From Aphrophora alni (lineage: Eukaryota > Arthropoda > Insecta > Hemiptera > Aphrophoridae), in the NCBI GenBank assembly GCA_963513935.1, contig OY740774.1, forward strand, positions 97,285,668 to 97,349,667: DNA of 64,000 nt. Reading direction: 5' to 3'. The notes beneath the pieces were generated by a model that was not told the DNA's origin, did not search any database, and was given only the letters and a program-made list of their open reading frames with translations. Of the stretch, positions 10,885 through 24,632 are shown one piece after another. The position numbers and the translations under genes were made by a program. Position 1 is the stretch's first letter, and the number at the start of each line of letters is the position of its first letter.

Positions 10885-11433
10885 GTGATGGTTTAAATCC
10901 ATCACGGGATTGTGCGCCTCAGAATATACCCGTAGGTACAAGGAATTGCCTACCTTTGGCATTACGGGCGAATCACAGTTCCCGAAAATTATTATCATTT
11001 AGGTTCCCCCTTGGCTCGGAACATCAGATAAAACTATGCAGGAACCCAGAGTGCCGGAGCGAAGTAAGAAGCATGTCTATTTCACCGCGAACTGTTTGTG
11101 TTGCCGAAAAATTACCAAATGGTATTTAGACCTCTTTGGGTTGGCGCCGTGTAATATTAATAATTCAGATAACGTCACATAATGGCTCAACGGGCTGTAT
11201 AGCGCAATGCGTTGTGCAAGTTTACTTACCCCTTCAATTAAGCCGTAAGTATACTTTATTATAACATTATATACTATAAGCTAATTAGTTAATTATTTCT
11301 AGTTAAGAGCTCGTCCAAAAATATCTGGTCAAGTGAAATTAACCCACAAGATCGTTTAGGTGGGTTGAGTAGCTCAAACTATCGCATTATCGATGATCCA
11401 CATTTCCCCGTAAAAAAAAAAAAAAAAAAAAAA
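10885..11433 (+). mobile_element. Possible SINE-like insert with poly(A) tail
   Basis: This segment is clearly richer in GC than its surroundings and ends in 22 A residues (11412-11433), as a retroposed element would. Near its start, 10888-10904 forms a 5-bp stem, GATGG with CCATC, around a 7-nt TTTAAAT loop, resembling a tRNA T-arm. Further in, TGGCTCAACGGG near 11183 matches a Pol III A box at 11 of 12 positions. Order and spacing do not make a standard tRNA head, and I found no clear target duplication. It could instead be the 3' end of an unrecognised LINE. Confidence 0.35.
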
Positions 11434-14400
11434 GTTTAATTATAATTCTAAGTAATTAATAAAATTAACGAACCATAGTTAATCCAAAAACAAAGCATCG
11501 GTTATGCGTTGCAAAATATGGATAAGGTTTTAGTTTTTAACTTTGGAAAAGTTTTATGTTTTTTGTTAAATAGAAAGTAGAATAAACTATGCTAAATAAA
11601 GTTTTTGATACCTGCTTTGGAAAAAATATAATTATTGAATTTTTTTAGTTTAATTTATCATTTAATTTACATGTTTTATACAAAAACATACGTAATATTT
11701 TGTAGTTGAATGTTGTCATATACAAATGGAAAAAAATAAATAAAAATATTACCACTATTTTATATAATATACTAATTGTTTTTTTAAGTAACGATGTTTA
11801 TAAATGATAATCCAGCCATAGTTACAGTAGAACAGCAATTTGTCAGGGAATGAAACAGATTTATAAAATCAACTCGTTTAGACTCTCGAAACATTGAACA
11901 ATAATTAAAAGTTTTCTGACAGTAATGGGGACAACTTCCTTCGTCATATCTCTATATCAGCATCTTAACCATTTAATTTCTAAATAAACTTTTCACATTG
12001 TTTCAAAATAATTAGGTCAATCTTAATAAAAAATCAGTTAACTTTGACTGTTTCAAACACTTCAAAAATAAACATAAAATTTAATGAATTTATTTTCAGT
12101 ATCCTGGTCACTATTAGTTAGTTTGTTTCCGTCAAGCGACCTCTTTTTTGTGTTAGTTTCCGTCCGGTAGCCAGAAGGTGTACAACTAAAACTACTTTCA
12201 ATGTGATATGTATGTTTTGTGTAAATAATTTTAGGTAAGAAACTTAATAAAATTTAAGATCATTTTTTCTCGTTAAAATATATAACCTAAAATATATTCA
12301 ATATCAAGATTTATTTATTGTGTTATAGCTTTTAAACTAGATTCCCCAACTAGATTTTATCGAGATAATCTCGGCTATAAATTGGTTTTACTAATTGTTT
12401 ACATCTGCAAGATTAACGTGGCTTTCCTTCTGAAACCTCAAATTGTATGAAGTCTAGGCCAATTAATGGCTGACGCAGATTTTTTTTGTCTAATACAAAT
12501 ATCCCATTACATAAATTAAAAAAATTAAAACACAACAATAGGTCTGTAGTAAAAATCTCACCAGTTATTTTGAATTACTCACTTTTATATAATTAACAAT
12601 TAAAAATATCATTTATTGCTATTGAAAGAAATGCCAACGTTTAAAGTAAAATTTGACTTGTTGACAGACGGAATATTCCAAATGTGAACTTAATTACTTG
12701 TATATCCTAATTAAATACATTCTATAACGATACAAACCGAGGTAACATCCAATAAAAACAGTGAAATTTTGCTACAGTCGTTTTCCATAATCTACTAGAA
12801 AAAATTCTCAATGTTCTTGACGCCTTGTAAACTAGCATACGTCATAACTTATTTTGTGACCTATTTAAAGTAGTTTAAATAAATTGCAATTAAATTAATA
12901 GTTTGGAAATTTTACACAAATGAAGTTCTGCCATATGTAGATAATTTAGAGCTGCAAATAACTACAGGAGTACATAAATATCAGAAGAAAAAAACCTTGA
13001 GAATAGAAATAAGGAAAGATTTAGAAAATAATGAAGAGTAAAGTTTTTTAAAACAAATTTGCGAGCTATTACAGGATATCCTGGATGAATAATGAGGTAT
13101 TCAGCTCTTCGAAGATAGTAATTTAGGAAGAAGAAGGTTGAGATAGGGTGGAATAGGTGAAACAACACTTCGTAAAGTTCTGAATAGAAAACTAATGTTG
13201 AGATTAGTTGACGATCTTGAGGACAATCTAAGGTAAATGAGATTGCATTAGGGTTTATTAGGGATGAAACGTTTCTTAAACAAAGTTAAAGTTTAAAATA
13301 ACGAAATTTGAATAAAAGTTAACTTCAGAAAGAATATAAATGTTTCTAAAAAAGACTGAAATTGATAACTAATAAGAAGTAATCAATTTATCTTTATTTC
13401 TTTGAATTTTGTTTTGTAAACTTATAATAAACTAGGAAAACAGGAATTTATCAACCACTTTAAATCGACATTTACCGTAGTAAATAATTAACGCCAATAG
13501 CATGAAACATGCAAATAACTCAAACTAAGTTAATTTAAAGTTTAGCATCAGACATTAGTTTAAAATTAGCTCAGGAAATCTCAATGAATTGNNNNNNNNN
13601 NNNNNNNNNNNNNNNNNNNNNNNNNNNNNNNNNNNNNNNNNNNNNNNNNNNNNNNNNNNNNNNNNNNNNNNNNNNNNNNNNNNNNNNNNNNNNNNNNNNN
13701 NNNNNNNNNNNNNNNNNNNNNNNNNNNNNNNNNNNNNNNNNNNNNNNNNNNNNNNNNNNNNNNNNNNNNNNNNNNNNNNNNNNNNNNNNNNACAACGCTA
13801 GTTAATCAAATGGTGTATCTACTTTGACCATTAAATGAAGTTCAACTTCATTATTTGGGTAAATTTTTGTCATTAATTATAACTACAGGGAAGAGGGGGT
13901 TAAAATCTAATTATAGTTTTAGAAATAGTGGAATTTCCGAAGAGAAGTTTGGTACGAATTTACACGTCAATTACATCACAAAATAAACAAAAAATTAACA
14001 AGTAGGTTTATATATATATATATATCTTTAAATAACTGAATTTGTGTCATGCAGAAATAGTTCTGAAATAAATCAATATGATTCTTGAATATATGAATGT
14101 ATTTAATGTGGTTTTATTTAAAGTTTACAGTTTTGTAATATAATGATTTATATTTGTATAATCACAAACAAAGTTGTTGTGGTTGCAGTGTAAAAAGACT
14201 TTTTTTGTTATATGTATCCTAGCTAATACTTATACGGATTTATTAATTAAATTTCACCAGTTTAAAACGCAACATACGCAGCTTTGTACACACATCCTGT
14301 CGTAAAATGGCAATATTTTCACCTAACAAAGTTTTTAATTAAATCACCATAAAATTATAGTTGATCTACTTGTATTTATACATACCATATACCTATAAAT

Positions 14401-15355
14401 ATATACATAGTAACAAATTTATAGTATGCAAATCCAAATTCTTTAACCTTAGCGTGTTCTAATCATCAACAAAGAACTAAAATGACACCCATGAAATTTT
14501 GAATAGATGTGACATTTATAATTTATACAATTATCACAACAGTAAATTCCTGGAATGGTAAACGATTTCCTAATCTATCGGTAGTGCAGTGATGGTTTGT
14601 GTTTATGCAACAATTGAGGACGATGACGTCGGTCTTGTTACAATAATGTGTTCACTGTAGAAAATTGTATTTCCTTTCATTTCTTGAAGAAACTTTTAAT
14701 TATCCACATATATGATAGGTAAAATTAATATTATAAATGAGGGCAGAGTTGATTAGAATTACGTAAATTTATAAAAATTTAACATCGTGTGCATATTACG
14801 ACAATTTTACAATATTTAATTAAATATTTAATCCATTTTAAATGTATGCAGGTTATTATAGTTCGATATATCTTGCAATTTTAATGTGAACAGTCCTTCA
14901 TTAGACTAACACGAAAATTTCAATTATTTTTTGTTTATAACAAATATTAAGACAAATTGGAGAGTCAATTGTATAAGATATCTCTTATAAATTAATTAAA
15001 TCAAGCTAACATAACGTAAACGTATAAATTATAAATCTACCAACAGCTGACTATGTAAACACAGATGGTATGCAAGTTTAATCAGGGATTGTATTCCACC
15101 TGGACACTCGTTCGTCATGTCTCTTTTGCATAGGATGTAAATTGTAAAACCAGGACGACTTAAATCACAACTACCCAGACCGAATTAAGTCATTAACTAT
15201 TCCCAGAATTCTGTAGTATCAATATTACGTCACATATTGCCTTGGAGACTTAGATGCTGAAAAAAGTAATGCAACGGCAATGCTTTTTTATTATATTTTA
15301 TTCATAACTGATAAGAAGGTAATTTATTGATAATTTTAGGATTTAATGTGAAACG

Positions 15356-15360
<5 letters not shown>
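11434..15360. other. AT-rich stretch without recognised genes
   Basis: No gene, RNA or conserved repeat is recognised. It includes the N gap at 13592-13791. Short TA runs occur near 14012-14026. The sections around 12120-12190 and 15060-15260 are slightly richer in GC but non-coding by inspection. Confidence 0.6.
13592..13791. other. Assembly gap of 200 N
   Basis: There are exactly 200 consecutive Ns, a typical placeholder, so the true gap length is unknown. Any open frame read through it is an artefact. Confidence 0.98.

Positions 15361-15428
<68 letters not shown>
15361..15428. repeat. (TC)34 microsatellite
   Basis: Uninterrupted TC dinucleotides. A T homopolymer of about 24 lies nearby at 15604-15628. 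Confidence 0.97.
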
Positions 15429-15430
<2 letters not shown>

Positions 15431-15603
15431 ATCATTTCTCTTTATTTCTATCTGATGTAATAAATAAATACAAGAAGAGCATATTGAAATTTTAACTTAG
15501 CACTTAAAAAAAACCAGTATTTTTTTTTAAATACAGATAATATAATAATAATAATAGTCTCATTTGAAAGTTATATCTCTTTCCCATTAATAGGATTTTT
15601 CTA

Positions 15604-15635
<32 letters not shown>

Positions 15636-18600
15636 TAATTTTGTAATGCCGATTCAATTTCGATAATTTTCTATTACAAATTAATAAATCTGAGATCGAT
15701 TTCAAATTTAAGATATAATACTTTAAAGTACGTACATATATATTAAAATACGTACTGTATTCACATATACGGTAGACCTATTCAAAGTGAAATTATTCAA
15801 GTGTCACTCGTTTAGTTTATATTAAATTGTGCTTATTTGCATAAAACGTTCTATTGACACTCCGTATTAAACATGGCAATAATGAATACAGGAAAATACG
15901 TTTTTTTATTAACAAACAACATTACTTTTGTGGGTATAATTAGTACTACATAATTGTACTTTGTACAGTAAACAGAATCGACAGAATTTAAGTAGCAATA
16001 AATAAGAGCACACCAAAAAAATAAATAGTGTTGACCGAAGTTTCGTGGTTGAACTCCAAGTTAAATGAAACACAAACAAAACATTTAAATTTTTTAATTT
16101 CATTGATTTTATACATTTGTAGACATTGTATGTTATTTATTATTATTCCCATTGTCTTTGTTAAACTACCTGTTAATTACCGTAAGTGGCTAAATCATGG
16201 ATAGCAAAATCCAATATTTTTTTTTTAATTTACAAATATTACATTTGTGTTTAACTTTAGAGTATACATTTTTAAAATGCGATGTTATATTAAGTGAAAA
16301 AAGAATCGTGACCGTTTCTTACAGGTTTTTGTGTTTACACATATTATGTTTGTGTCAATCATTAGTGATAGTTTGTGCATACAGATATTTTACTTATTTT
16401 CTGTGCATACAGTTACAAGAAATATAATTTTATATTTTATTCACTGTAAAACAGCTGCCTTGAATTTCACTCAAAGTTAACTAAAGTTTCACTTCTATAG
16501 ACAATTCTATTGCTAAAACAATTCCCTGAAGTCAACTCCATCTGAAGATAAATAATTAGGTTATTTCCCTTGGTTCCTTCAGAAGCTGTGGAGTTTCCCA
16601 GATAAATTGCTTTAGTGGGAATATCAGACTGTATTCGTTACTGAAAACCTCGGTATTGGTTTGGGTAATTGATTGACTTGCCTGATATAAATGTGGATTT
16701 TTAAGACAGTGTGTTAATCAGTTATGGAAACTGTTTCATTTCATTGTAAGAATAAATAGAGTGCTTCAAGTACATCTTTTAATTTTTAAATTATGGCTTA
16801 CATTCACTAGAAGCATATTTTTGGAGTAAATTTAATTATATTGAAGGTATTTCTTCTTGGTCAATATTTGTAGCTAACTTCACGTTTTCTTCTATTGTTT
16901 ATTTAAAAAAAAGTGTTTCTGTAACTTTTAAATAGTCTACATATATTTCTACGCTTACATATACCCACTCAATATATTTAATAAAATATATAAAAATAAT
17001 ACGAGAAAATTAAACAAAATAAAATGCTAACAAGTAGTGAAATAGAAGAAATAATTATAATACGTTATTAACTGAAGGTTATTAGAAAAACTTTACAAAG
17101 TTTGCTTGACAATTAAGTAAAATCAATTGACTTTATCCTTTTAGCAGAGACATTCATTTCTTTTACGGTGTCCCAGAGAACTAAATTCTAATATTTTTTT
17201 AATGGAACTAAACGGAAATCTGCAAACAATAGGTTTTAATTGTTTAGGTCTTTAATACATTCTTTAAGGAATGTTATATTAGGCGTATGACTTCCCATGG
17301 GGCTGTCAGGTTTGTAATCTATATTACATGGTTTGTAACGCTCCAATTTATTTCTAAATATATTTAATTTATCTTTATTTATGAAGAAAATAAAATTATT
17401 TCCTTTTATAAAACAACAATTAATTAACTTTAAGTTTAAGCTCTTTTATGTGACATCGATTTAACTCATATTTACGCCTTTATCATATCATGGTTTAGGG
17501 AAAGAATATCAATAAGACTGTAATTTTATAAATAAGTTCTAAATAATTTAATAACTACGAAAAATATTAAAATTCCAAAATTAGTTTTTTGTAATGCAGG
17601 ATAGTTTTAATATTTAACTACTTATACAACAATATACGACATACATGTTATTGTATTAACATATATATACATAGATTGATAGTGCCGTTTTTACATTTAA
17701 AAACTCGATTTAGAAGTGTAAAACGTACATTGAATGTGTAAACATAACGTGTCACTTATATTGTGTCGTATTGGATTATTTCAAACCAATATGTGAAAGT
17801 ATTGAACAAAGCAAATTACGTTGACCAAATGTTTATGACTGAAACACTCAGTAAAAATATGTAAAAACATAAAAACCCTTCAGTAACATTCTAAAAGGCT
17901 GAATGAAGTTCATGTTGTATTTTACATATCCCACGTAAAGGACCACTCATGATAAGAATTCAAACTGTTCGTATAATTCTATTCGCGATAAAAATAAGAT
18001 TCCTTAGGGTAGAACGATGTCCACCACTTGTTATAAAATTAATCGTGGCCCCATGTCCTTTATTAACTTTTATAAGGATGTTTACAGATGTAATACAGCT
18101 CATTTTCAATACTTCTGTAAGTTATAATATAAATGTTTTCGAAAGAAAATTTAATCGAAATATCAGTTATAAATTTACAAATAATACAAAATTTGTTATT
18201 CATAAAAACTTAAATCCACATAAGGAAATAGATCTAAAATAGTGGAATAGACGCCGTGGTGTTGGGTGTTTGATTTTAATCACTAAATTTTATTAAAATC
18301 TTTCTATAATATAAGATTATTATTGTAAATACATCTTAACCATCGGTTGAAGGCATAGTATGTGTAACAGTTCTGCCTTATCCAAGAGTGGTTCATATTT
18401 ACATTTTAAATTAGGTTTAACTCAATTATACCTTACCCGAAACACACCTTTCTCAAGCCTGAGGGTGAAGTTCGTATTGAATTTCTTCCTACCTTTGAAA
18501 TGTCTTCAGGGATATATACTGAATAAACAATTTGGGAGAGAACGTCACTCTGTCTTCATTTATCACACTTCTGTGACCACTTTAGATGTTTTATACTTGA

Positions 18601-21427
18601 ATATTCCAAATTATAGAACAGTATTGTATACTGTTGTACGATTTTAAAAACGATTTTTAATATTATACATTATAATTTATTTGAACACAACTTTGTTCTT
18701 TAAAACTGTGATTATATACTAAGATTATAAAAAGTAGTGAAACTACATTTTAAAGTGACAATTTAATAAAATGTAGAAACAAATATTTCTTACTGGCTTC
18801 CCTCTAGTGTGTATTTTGTATTATTTTTCTACATGCTCAATGTGGTTTTCAGTATATATGATGTAGTCTGTAGTTTAGAAATAACACAACACGTTGTGCA
18901 GTGTACAGTGAACAATGTACATGTACCGATCGAGAAAAAGGATTTTTTATTTTGTTTTTAGTTTAATAATTATATCAACGTACATATTAAGCTACTAAGC
19001 TCTAGTGTATAATCTTTCTTAATAATGTTTGAATTAAAATAAGAAATAGAAATTTATATGTGTATGTTTCTTTGTGTAAAATGAAAACTAATATTTAAAA
19101 CACTGTGTTCACGTTGAAAGATAACTTTAGAAAGAAGAAACCATTCATTAAAAAATATGACTCTTATATTACAGTTTAAAAGCAAAAGGAACATTAAAAT
19201 TATTTTTGATTTTTAAACAAATGCATTATAACATGTTATTTGCCTGTAAATTAATAAAAGGTAACGTAATACAAATAAATTTTATTTTACGTAACGTGAT
19301 TATACAAAATGGGTGTAAACACCTAATGTTTCAACGAAATTTTGTGTGTCCTGAGTTATACCATATCCATTTACGTTCATTCCACTGTGTATCCAATTAT
19401 TCATTTATTTATTTTTTATTGTAGCTGCACTTTTCTTCGATTTTTATATCTGTCGATTTCAACCGTTGTTTTAAGAGAAATTAAACTTATGTTGTAATGA
19501 TGTCATATTTAGCTTGTTATTAGCAAGAATTAGAAACTTTTATAATCCTTTCAGAGGGCGGGAAAACGATGAAAAATACATCTGCAAAATGAATTCCATT
19601 CTACTCCAAAGCAGTAAATTTCCCTACTGACGATTCCCAGCGGCGTTCTAAATGAATTGCGTAATCCTATTTTCTTACCACAATGTATTCTATTCCCCAC
19701 AGCGTTAGGGTACCGACTCTATTTAAACTACAGATGGTTATATTTAAGTAAATTAGTTTGTTTTAGTATTCTATCAGAATAATATAAACTCTCTGTTACT
19801 ATTACGGTGCAATAGTTGAGTGTTGGTTGTGGTTAGATTATTGTTATTGGGAATGCTACATCGAGTACATCAAGCATGTTTTTCTTTTCGTTAAGATAAT
19901 TAACTGTACTCATTAGTCTTATGAGCATAAAGTATAGATATTTAAAAAAAATCTAATTTCTTTTTGCAGTAGATTGTTTTACGTTTTGCTGTAAAATTAA
20001 AATATTAAATATAACAAAGTATTACATGTTCCTAACCATTTAATTTTGCGTTATCATTCCTTTTAGTTCTATGAATTTAACCAATTACATATTGACATTA
20101 AGTGATATATAAATTTTTTAATGTTAATTTCAATTTGATCAACAATTAATATTTCCAATAAGAACATCTACAGTTCTAAATTAGTTTAAAATTAAAATAT
20201 TTAAAATTATAACAATGTTCATATTCATTAAATTTCATTAAATTTGAATTTAAATATATCCAATTTTATGTATTTAAGTAGTATTGATAGTTGTATAGTT
20301 ATATTGTAAATTGTATCAGTTATTTTTAGATAAATGACAAACAAAATATTTTTAGATGGTAATAAATGTTCTAAATATACGAACTTATTATTTAAACAAA
20401 TGAAATAATTTCCTTTTAAACACCAGTAAAACATATTTATATGTATATAACTCTTTAATTGCATAAATAATAAACATAGTTTTAACTTGCAAATGTAAAA
20501 TATTATATTCTTCTCATTTTGAATAAGACCGGTTTAAAACAAGAATTCAATTTTCTAATATATAGATTCGACAGATTATAGTAAAACAATTTATATAACA
20601 CCATCTGAGAATAATGATATCCCACTCAAGTTGTATTTCGCTGAACGAGATTAATTGCTCAAAGATTTGTTACAAAATTCCTATAATTTAATTAACTAAT
20701 AGACCAGTATCATCAGTCGCCATTTGTATAATTGGATTCTGCTTTGTCAATAGTCTCATAACTAGAGAAGTGTTTGATTTACACTTCATATCGTAACCTA
20801 TTCGTACTTTGTTGTAATAAATTATACTCTGAAAAAATTTGTTCAAATAATATAAAATTTTCGTATAGCTGAATGAGTCATTAATATATAACATATTTAA
20901 TTTACGTTCTTCTTATTCTAAGCTTGTAAATGTAACTCTTTTATAATCCCGCATAATATAGCTAAGTTGGAGGATTTAATAATTTTATCTGTATATTTTC
21001 AGTTTATTTTATAAATGTTATTTCGAATTTATTTTGTTTATTTTTTCCAATTTTTCCTTGTCCCTACAACGTTTCTTCAATTTTGTCTGTATATTTTGAG
21101 CTCATCCTTGCCTGATATGTGTGTTTGTTTTATATCCTCTTTTCCAAATCCTTGCCTGATAAGTGTTTATATATAACAACAGATATTATTACAATAATAA
21201 TAGAAAAGATAATAATCATTCATTTCATACTAAACTTATTTAATTAACAACATGTCGTTTATTTTGTGAAAAAAAGAGTGTAAGTTGTTGGAGATAGTCA
21301 ATTCTACGTTTTGTAAATCAATTTCAATGCATTTTATAACATTCTCGTCTAGTTCAACAACTGGTATGTTAAAGATTAATATTTAAATAATTCATACCTA
21401 GAAGAAAATCAGTCTTTTGATAAAAAT
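15429..21427. other. AT-rich stretch without recognised genes
   Basis: Frames of up to 97 codons, for example 17949-18242 and 18360-18647 on the plus strand, show no domain and have a composition like the surrounding DNA. Segments 16495-16720 and 19540-19740 are noticeably less AT-rich and lack open frames; they may be conserved non-coding elements or old repeats. Confidence 0.55.
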
Positions 21428-22107
21428 AAATATTTATAATCTATTTAAATCATTTAGTAAATGGGTTTCCTACCAGAACAGTAGCAACATTAAAAGTTTC
21501 CAGCCGACACACGAATGACAGGGCAATCAGTCTGATTTTAAAGCTCGTGAGACTGAAAGAGATAGAATGAAATTCAACTACGCGAGAAGAAAATTAATTG
21601 TTTTATTTATAGCGTTTCTAAATAATTTAACGAAATGGCGAGTTTCAACTCACATTCCTTATAATCTACTATTTATATAACACAATATTTTCTTATTACA
21701 ACTACAAGAACTGTGACATAAATTTGGTCATAAAAACAATAATTAATTATTGGATATCATCTCTATATTATTGTATGATAGGTTGTAATTAATAAAATTA
21801 TTGTAAAAAAGAGACGCTGTTCACAGTTTATAACTTTATTTTGCGTAATTGTATTCTATTATTGCATATAAAAATCTTTACATAAAATATAAAGTGTATA
21901 ATGCCTATTCTACATCAATTTAAAAATAAATTTTGGTGTGACAGAAAATTGTAAAATGTTTTAGTGCTTTTCATAATTATGGCCAATTTATAAAACTAGT
22001 ACTTCTCTGTTTAACGTAACATTCAGTACAATACCTTAAGTTGTCTGTAACTCATGCCAATCCATGAATAGATCTAGTTTAAATCCCTCCAAACTTTGCC
22101 AAACTCA
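21428..22107 (+). repeat. Dispersed repeat family R1, copy 1 (about 680 bp)
   Basis: It aligns in the same order and orientation with 33112-33788 over its whole length with moderate divergence. Landmarks include AAATGGGTTT, GACAGGG, TAAAGCTCGTG, GACGCTGT and TAGATCTAGTTTAAA. A third, inverted, partial copy is at 62945-63115. No coding frame, terminal repeat or tail was identified, so the class is unknown. Confidence 0.75.
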
Positions 22108-23834
22108 TATATATAATTTACAACCGATCTAACGCTCTTTTTATTTTCTGTATGTAATATTATTGTATGGAAGTGAGTCAGGAAATAATTGCATTTTTTT
22201 ATGTTAGTATTATAAAATTCCACCACATATGAATTTAATATAGGCCCTACAGTGTTACTATAAATAGTACAATAATATTACTTTACAATATTGTCGCCAA
22301 AGTGACATGAACATAATAAGGTTCTGTTATGTTGCAAATTTTATGCTACTAAGAAAGTAGTCTTATGTGGTAAAAGAAAAAAAAGTGTTTCTAAAGATCA
22401 AATTGTTCTTATACAATTCATAAATGTATCTTAATTAGGCTAGTGCATTAAATGTATGTGTATTGAAACAGGTGATAGTATTTAGTATCTTGGAATGTAT
22501 TTTGGTGGTAATCTAAATTGGAAGTTTCTTTTTAACAAATTACGATCGTAATTTACTTCTATTCTAAGGATTATATTTTTAATGTTACATATGTCCTTTA
22601 TCGGTTTTAAAAACATTATTTTTTCCTTTATATTCTAAAGGTTGCAGTAAGGAATATCGTGCTAAAGAAGGACTTACACGACAACATTACGACCCTTTGA
22701 TCGCCTAAAATATTATTATTTAAGCTATTTTATGTAAGGGCTTAAACTGCCCTTCAATTCTGCTTTTTTGGAAAAGCTAAAATTCTTACAATTTTAGTCA
22801 ACTATTTATCTATAAAGTTATGAGTTTTGTTAGTAAAGAGAGACTGGTAATATAAATTTACTATGCATACGACTGCACAATGATGATAGAAACCAAGTTC
22901 CAATGGTTTTCTTTCGAGGTAAACACTTGTGAAATATTTCTTACTCCATTAAAGCAACTAAAATTATTTTGCAAAATGTGGAAGGTGTGGAACACTGTTA
23001 CAACGATGAATAATTTCTTGTTTTATTTTACGATTTACATTTATGTTTTGGTTATAAATAGGGTACATCTTATAAATACTTAGTATATTTTTTCAGTGGA
23101 ATCATGAATATAAAATTATATTTTAAAGAAGTTTACCTTCCCGGATACAGGGAAGCATGTGTCTCTAGTTTTGTAGTACTTTGTGTTTATGTTTCTTTAG
23201 ACACTAAGGTAAAGTTAAAGACATAAGGCTTTTATGATAAAGTTTTTTTTTCTGTATTATTGTTTTATGAGTTATTTTTGTATTTCAATTTCAGTTTAGT
23301 TTCATTAGTAAAGGAGGATGTTCCTGCTTGTCTATTAAAATATATGGGTGTGGCAAATTTTAATTTACCGGTACTACACGATAACTATTTATCTGTTGTC
23401 GCAAGTCATCTGAAACCCAATATGCAAAAAAACAGTTGATCTGGAGATCGGAAATGAAGTAGTGATTCTTGGTTTTAAATATTCAATAATAACTTGAGTT
23501 AAAAAATGTACTCAGGTATTTGATTAGTTATGGGTTATTCTTAACTCTAATTCGATTTAAGGTTGTTGATTTCGCGATGTGTGCTAGTAAAGTAAATGTG
23601 ATCTGACATTATTTCACGTATTTGTTCTAAATGGTTTGTCTTTTTTCTTGTTGCTATGTAAAAATGAGAACTTATTTTTTGTATACTATTTATCATTTTT
23701 TAAACCCATTGAATATTGCAATATAAACTATTACATTCGTAGATATTTTAAGTTTCTATCAATAAAACTAGATATTTTTAAATTAAAAATATGCTTATAC
23801 GAGAAGATCAATTTTTAACCATCAATTTTTTTTT
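22108..23834. other. AT-rich stretch without recognised genes
   Basis: Only short chance frames are present (60-67 codons at 22880 and 23636), with no recognised domain or repeat. Confidence 0.55.
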
Positions 23835-24632
23835 AGTGCAGAGGAAGCAAAACACAAGCTCCAGAAAGCTATTGATAAAGTTAGTATCTGGATACAAAAA
23901 TGGAGATTAAGATTAAATGAAGCAAAATCAAGCCATGTAAATTTTACCAACAGAAAGATAAACCCAACACAGGTTATAATAAATGGACACTTAATAGCCC
24001 CTGGAAATACAAGTACCTAGGAATGACACTTGATGCAAAGATTCATTGGAAGGAGCATGTTAAGAAGAAGATTACAGAGCTGAATATTAAATTCGGGAAA
24101 ATGAATTGGTTGCTTGGTAAGAGATCAACATTAGATCTACACAATAAACTTCTAGTATATAGGCAAATATTAAAACCAATTTGGACTTATGGGATACAGC
24201 TATGGGGCTGTACCAAAAAAACAAATGTTAAAGGTATTCAAACATTCCAAAATAAGGCTATGAGGAGTATGGTTAACGCGCCATGGTTCGTGCGAAATGA
24301 TGATCTTCATCGTGATCTCGGGATGAGTACTGTCTCAGAAGAAATTAAGAGATATGCAATCATGCATAAGAATAGACTGCAAAAACACGAGAACCCTGAA
24401 ATGCTCCGTGTAATCAACAACACAGAAGATGTGAGGCGCCTGAAACGAACTAAACCTCTGGATTTGGTGAACGAGATTGTGTAAATAAGTAACCGCATGA
24501 ACTTTGTGTGTAAAATATAGGACTCCATCAGTGGATGGTGTTCCAAACACTGCTTTCTTTAATATGAAATGTTAATTACTTGGTAAGGCAAACTTAGTTG
24601 TAATTATTAATAAATAAATTTTAAAAAAAAAT
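23835..24632 (+). pseudogene. 5'-truncated Jockey-like LINE, C-terminal RT region
   Basis: The segment encodes the part of a LINE ORF2 just after the catalytic YxDD of the reverse transcriptase, through to the C-terminus. The first frame (23835-24017) reads AEEAKHKLQKAID, WRLRLNEAKS and VIINGHL. A single-base indel near 24000 shifts the frame, and 24023-24484 continues with YLGMTLDAKIHW, VYRQILKPIWTYGIQLWG, NKAMRSMVNAPWFVRN and LHRDLGMSTVSEEI before a normal stop. These motifs are typical of Jockey-clade elements of insects. A 3' UTR of about 140 bp ends in an AT-rich tail with nine A. TTTTTTTTAG before the start and TTCTTTTAG after the tail may be an imperfect target duplication. It lacks the endonuclease, the RT fingers and palm, and ORF1, so it is dead on arrival, as usual for target-primed insertions. 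Confidence 0.88.

Noticed and set aside
13571..13805. Open frames of about 70 codons
   Set aside because: They read through the 200-N gap.
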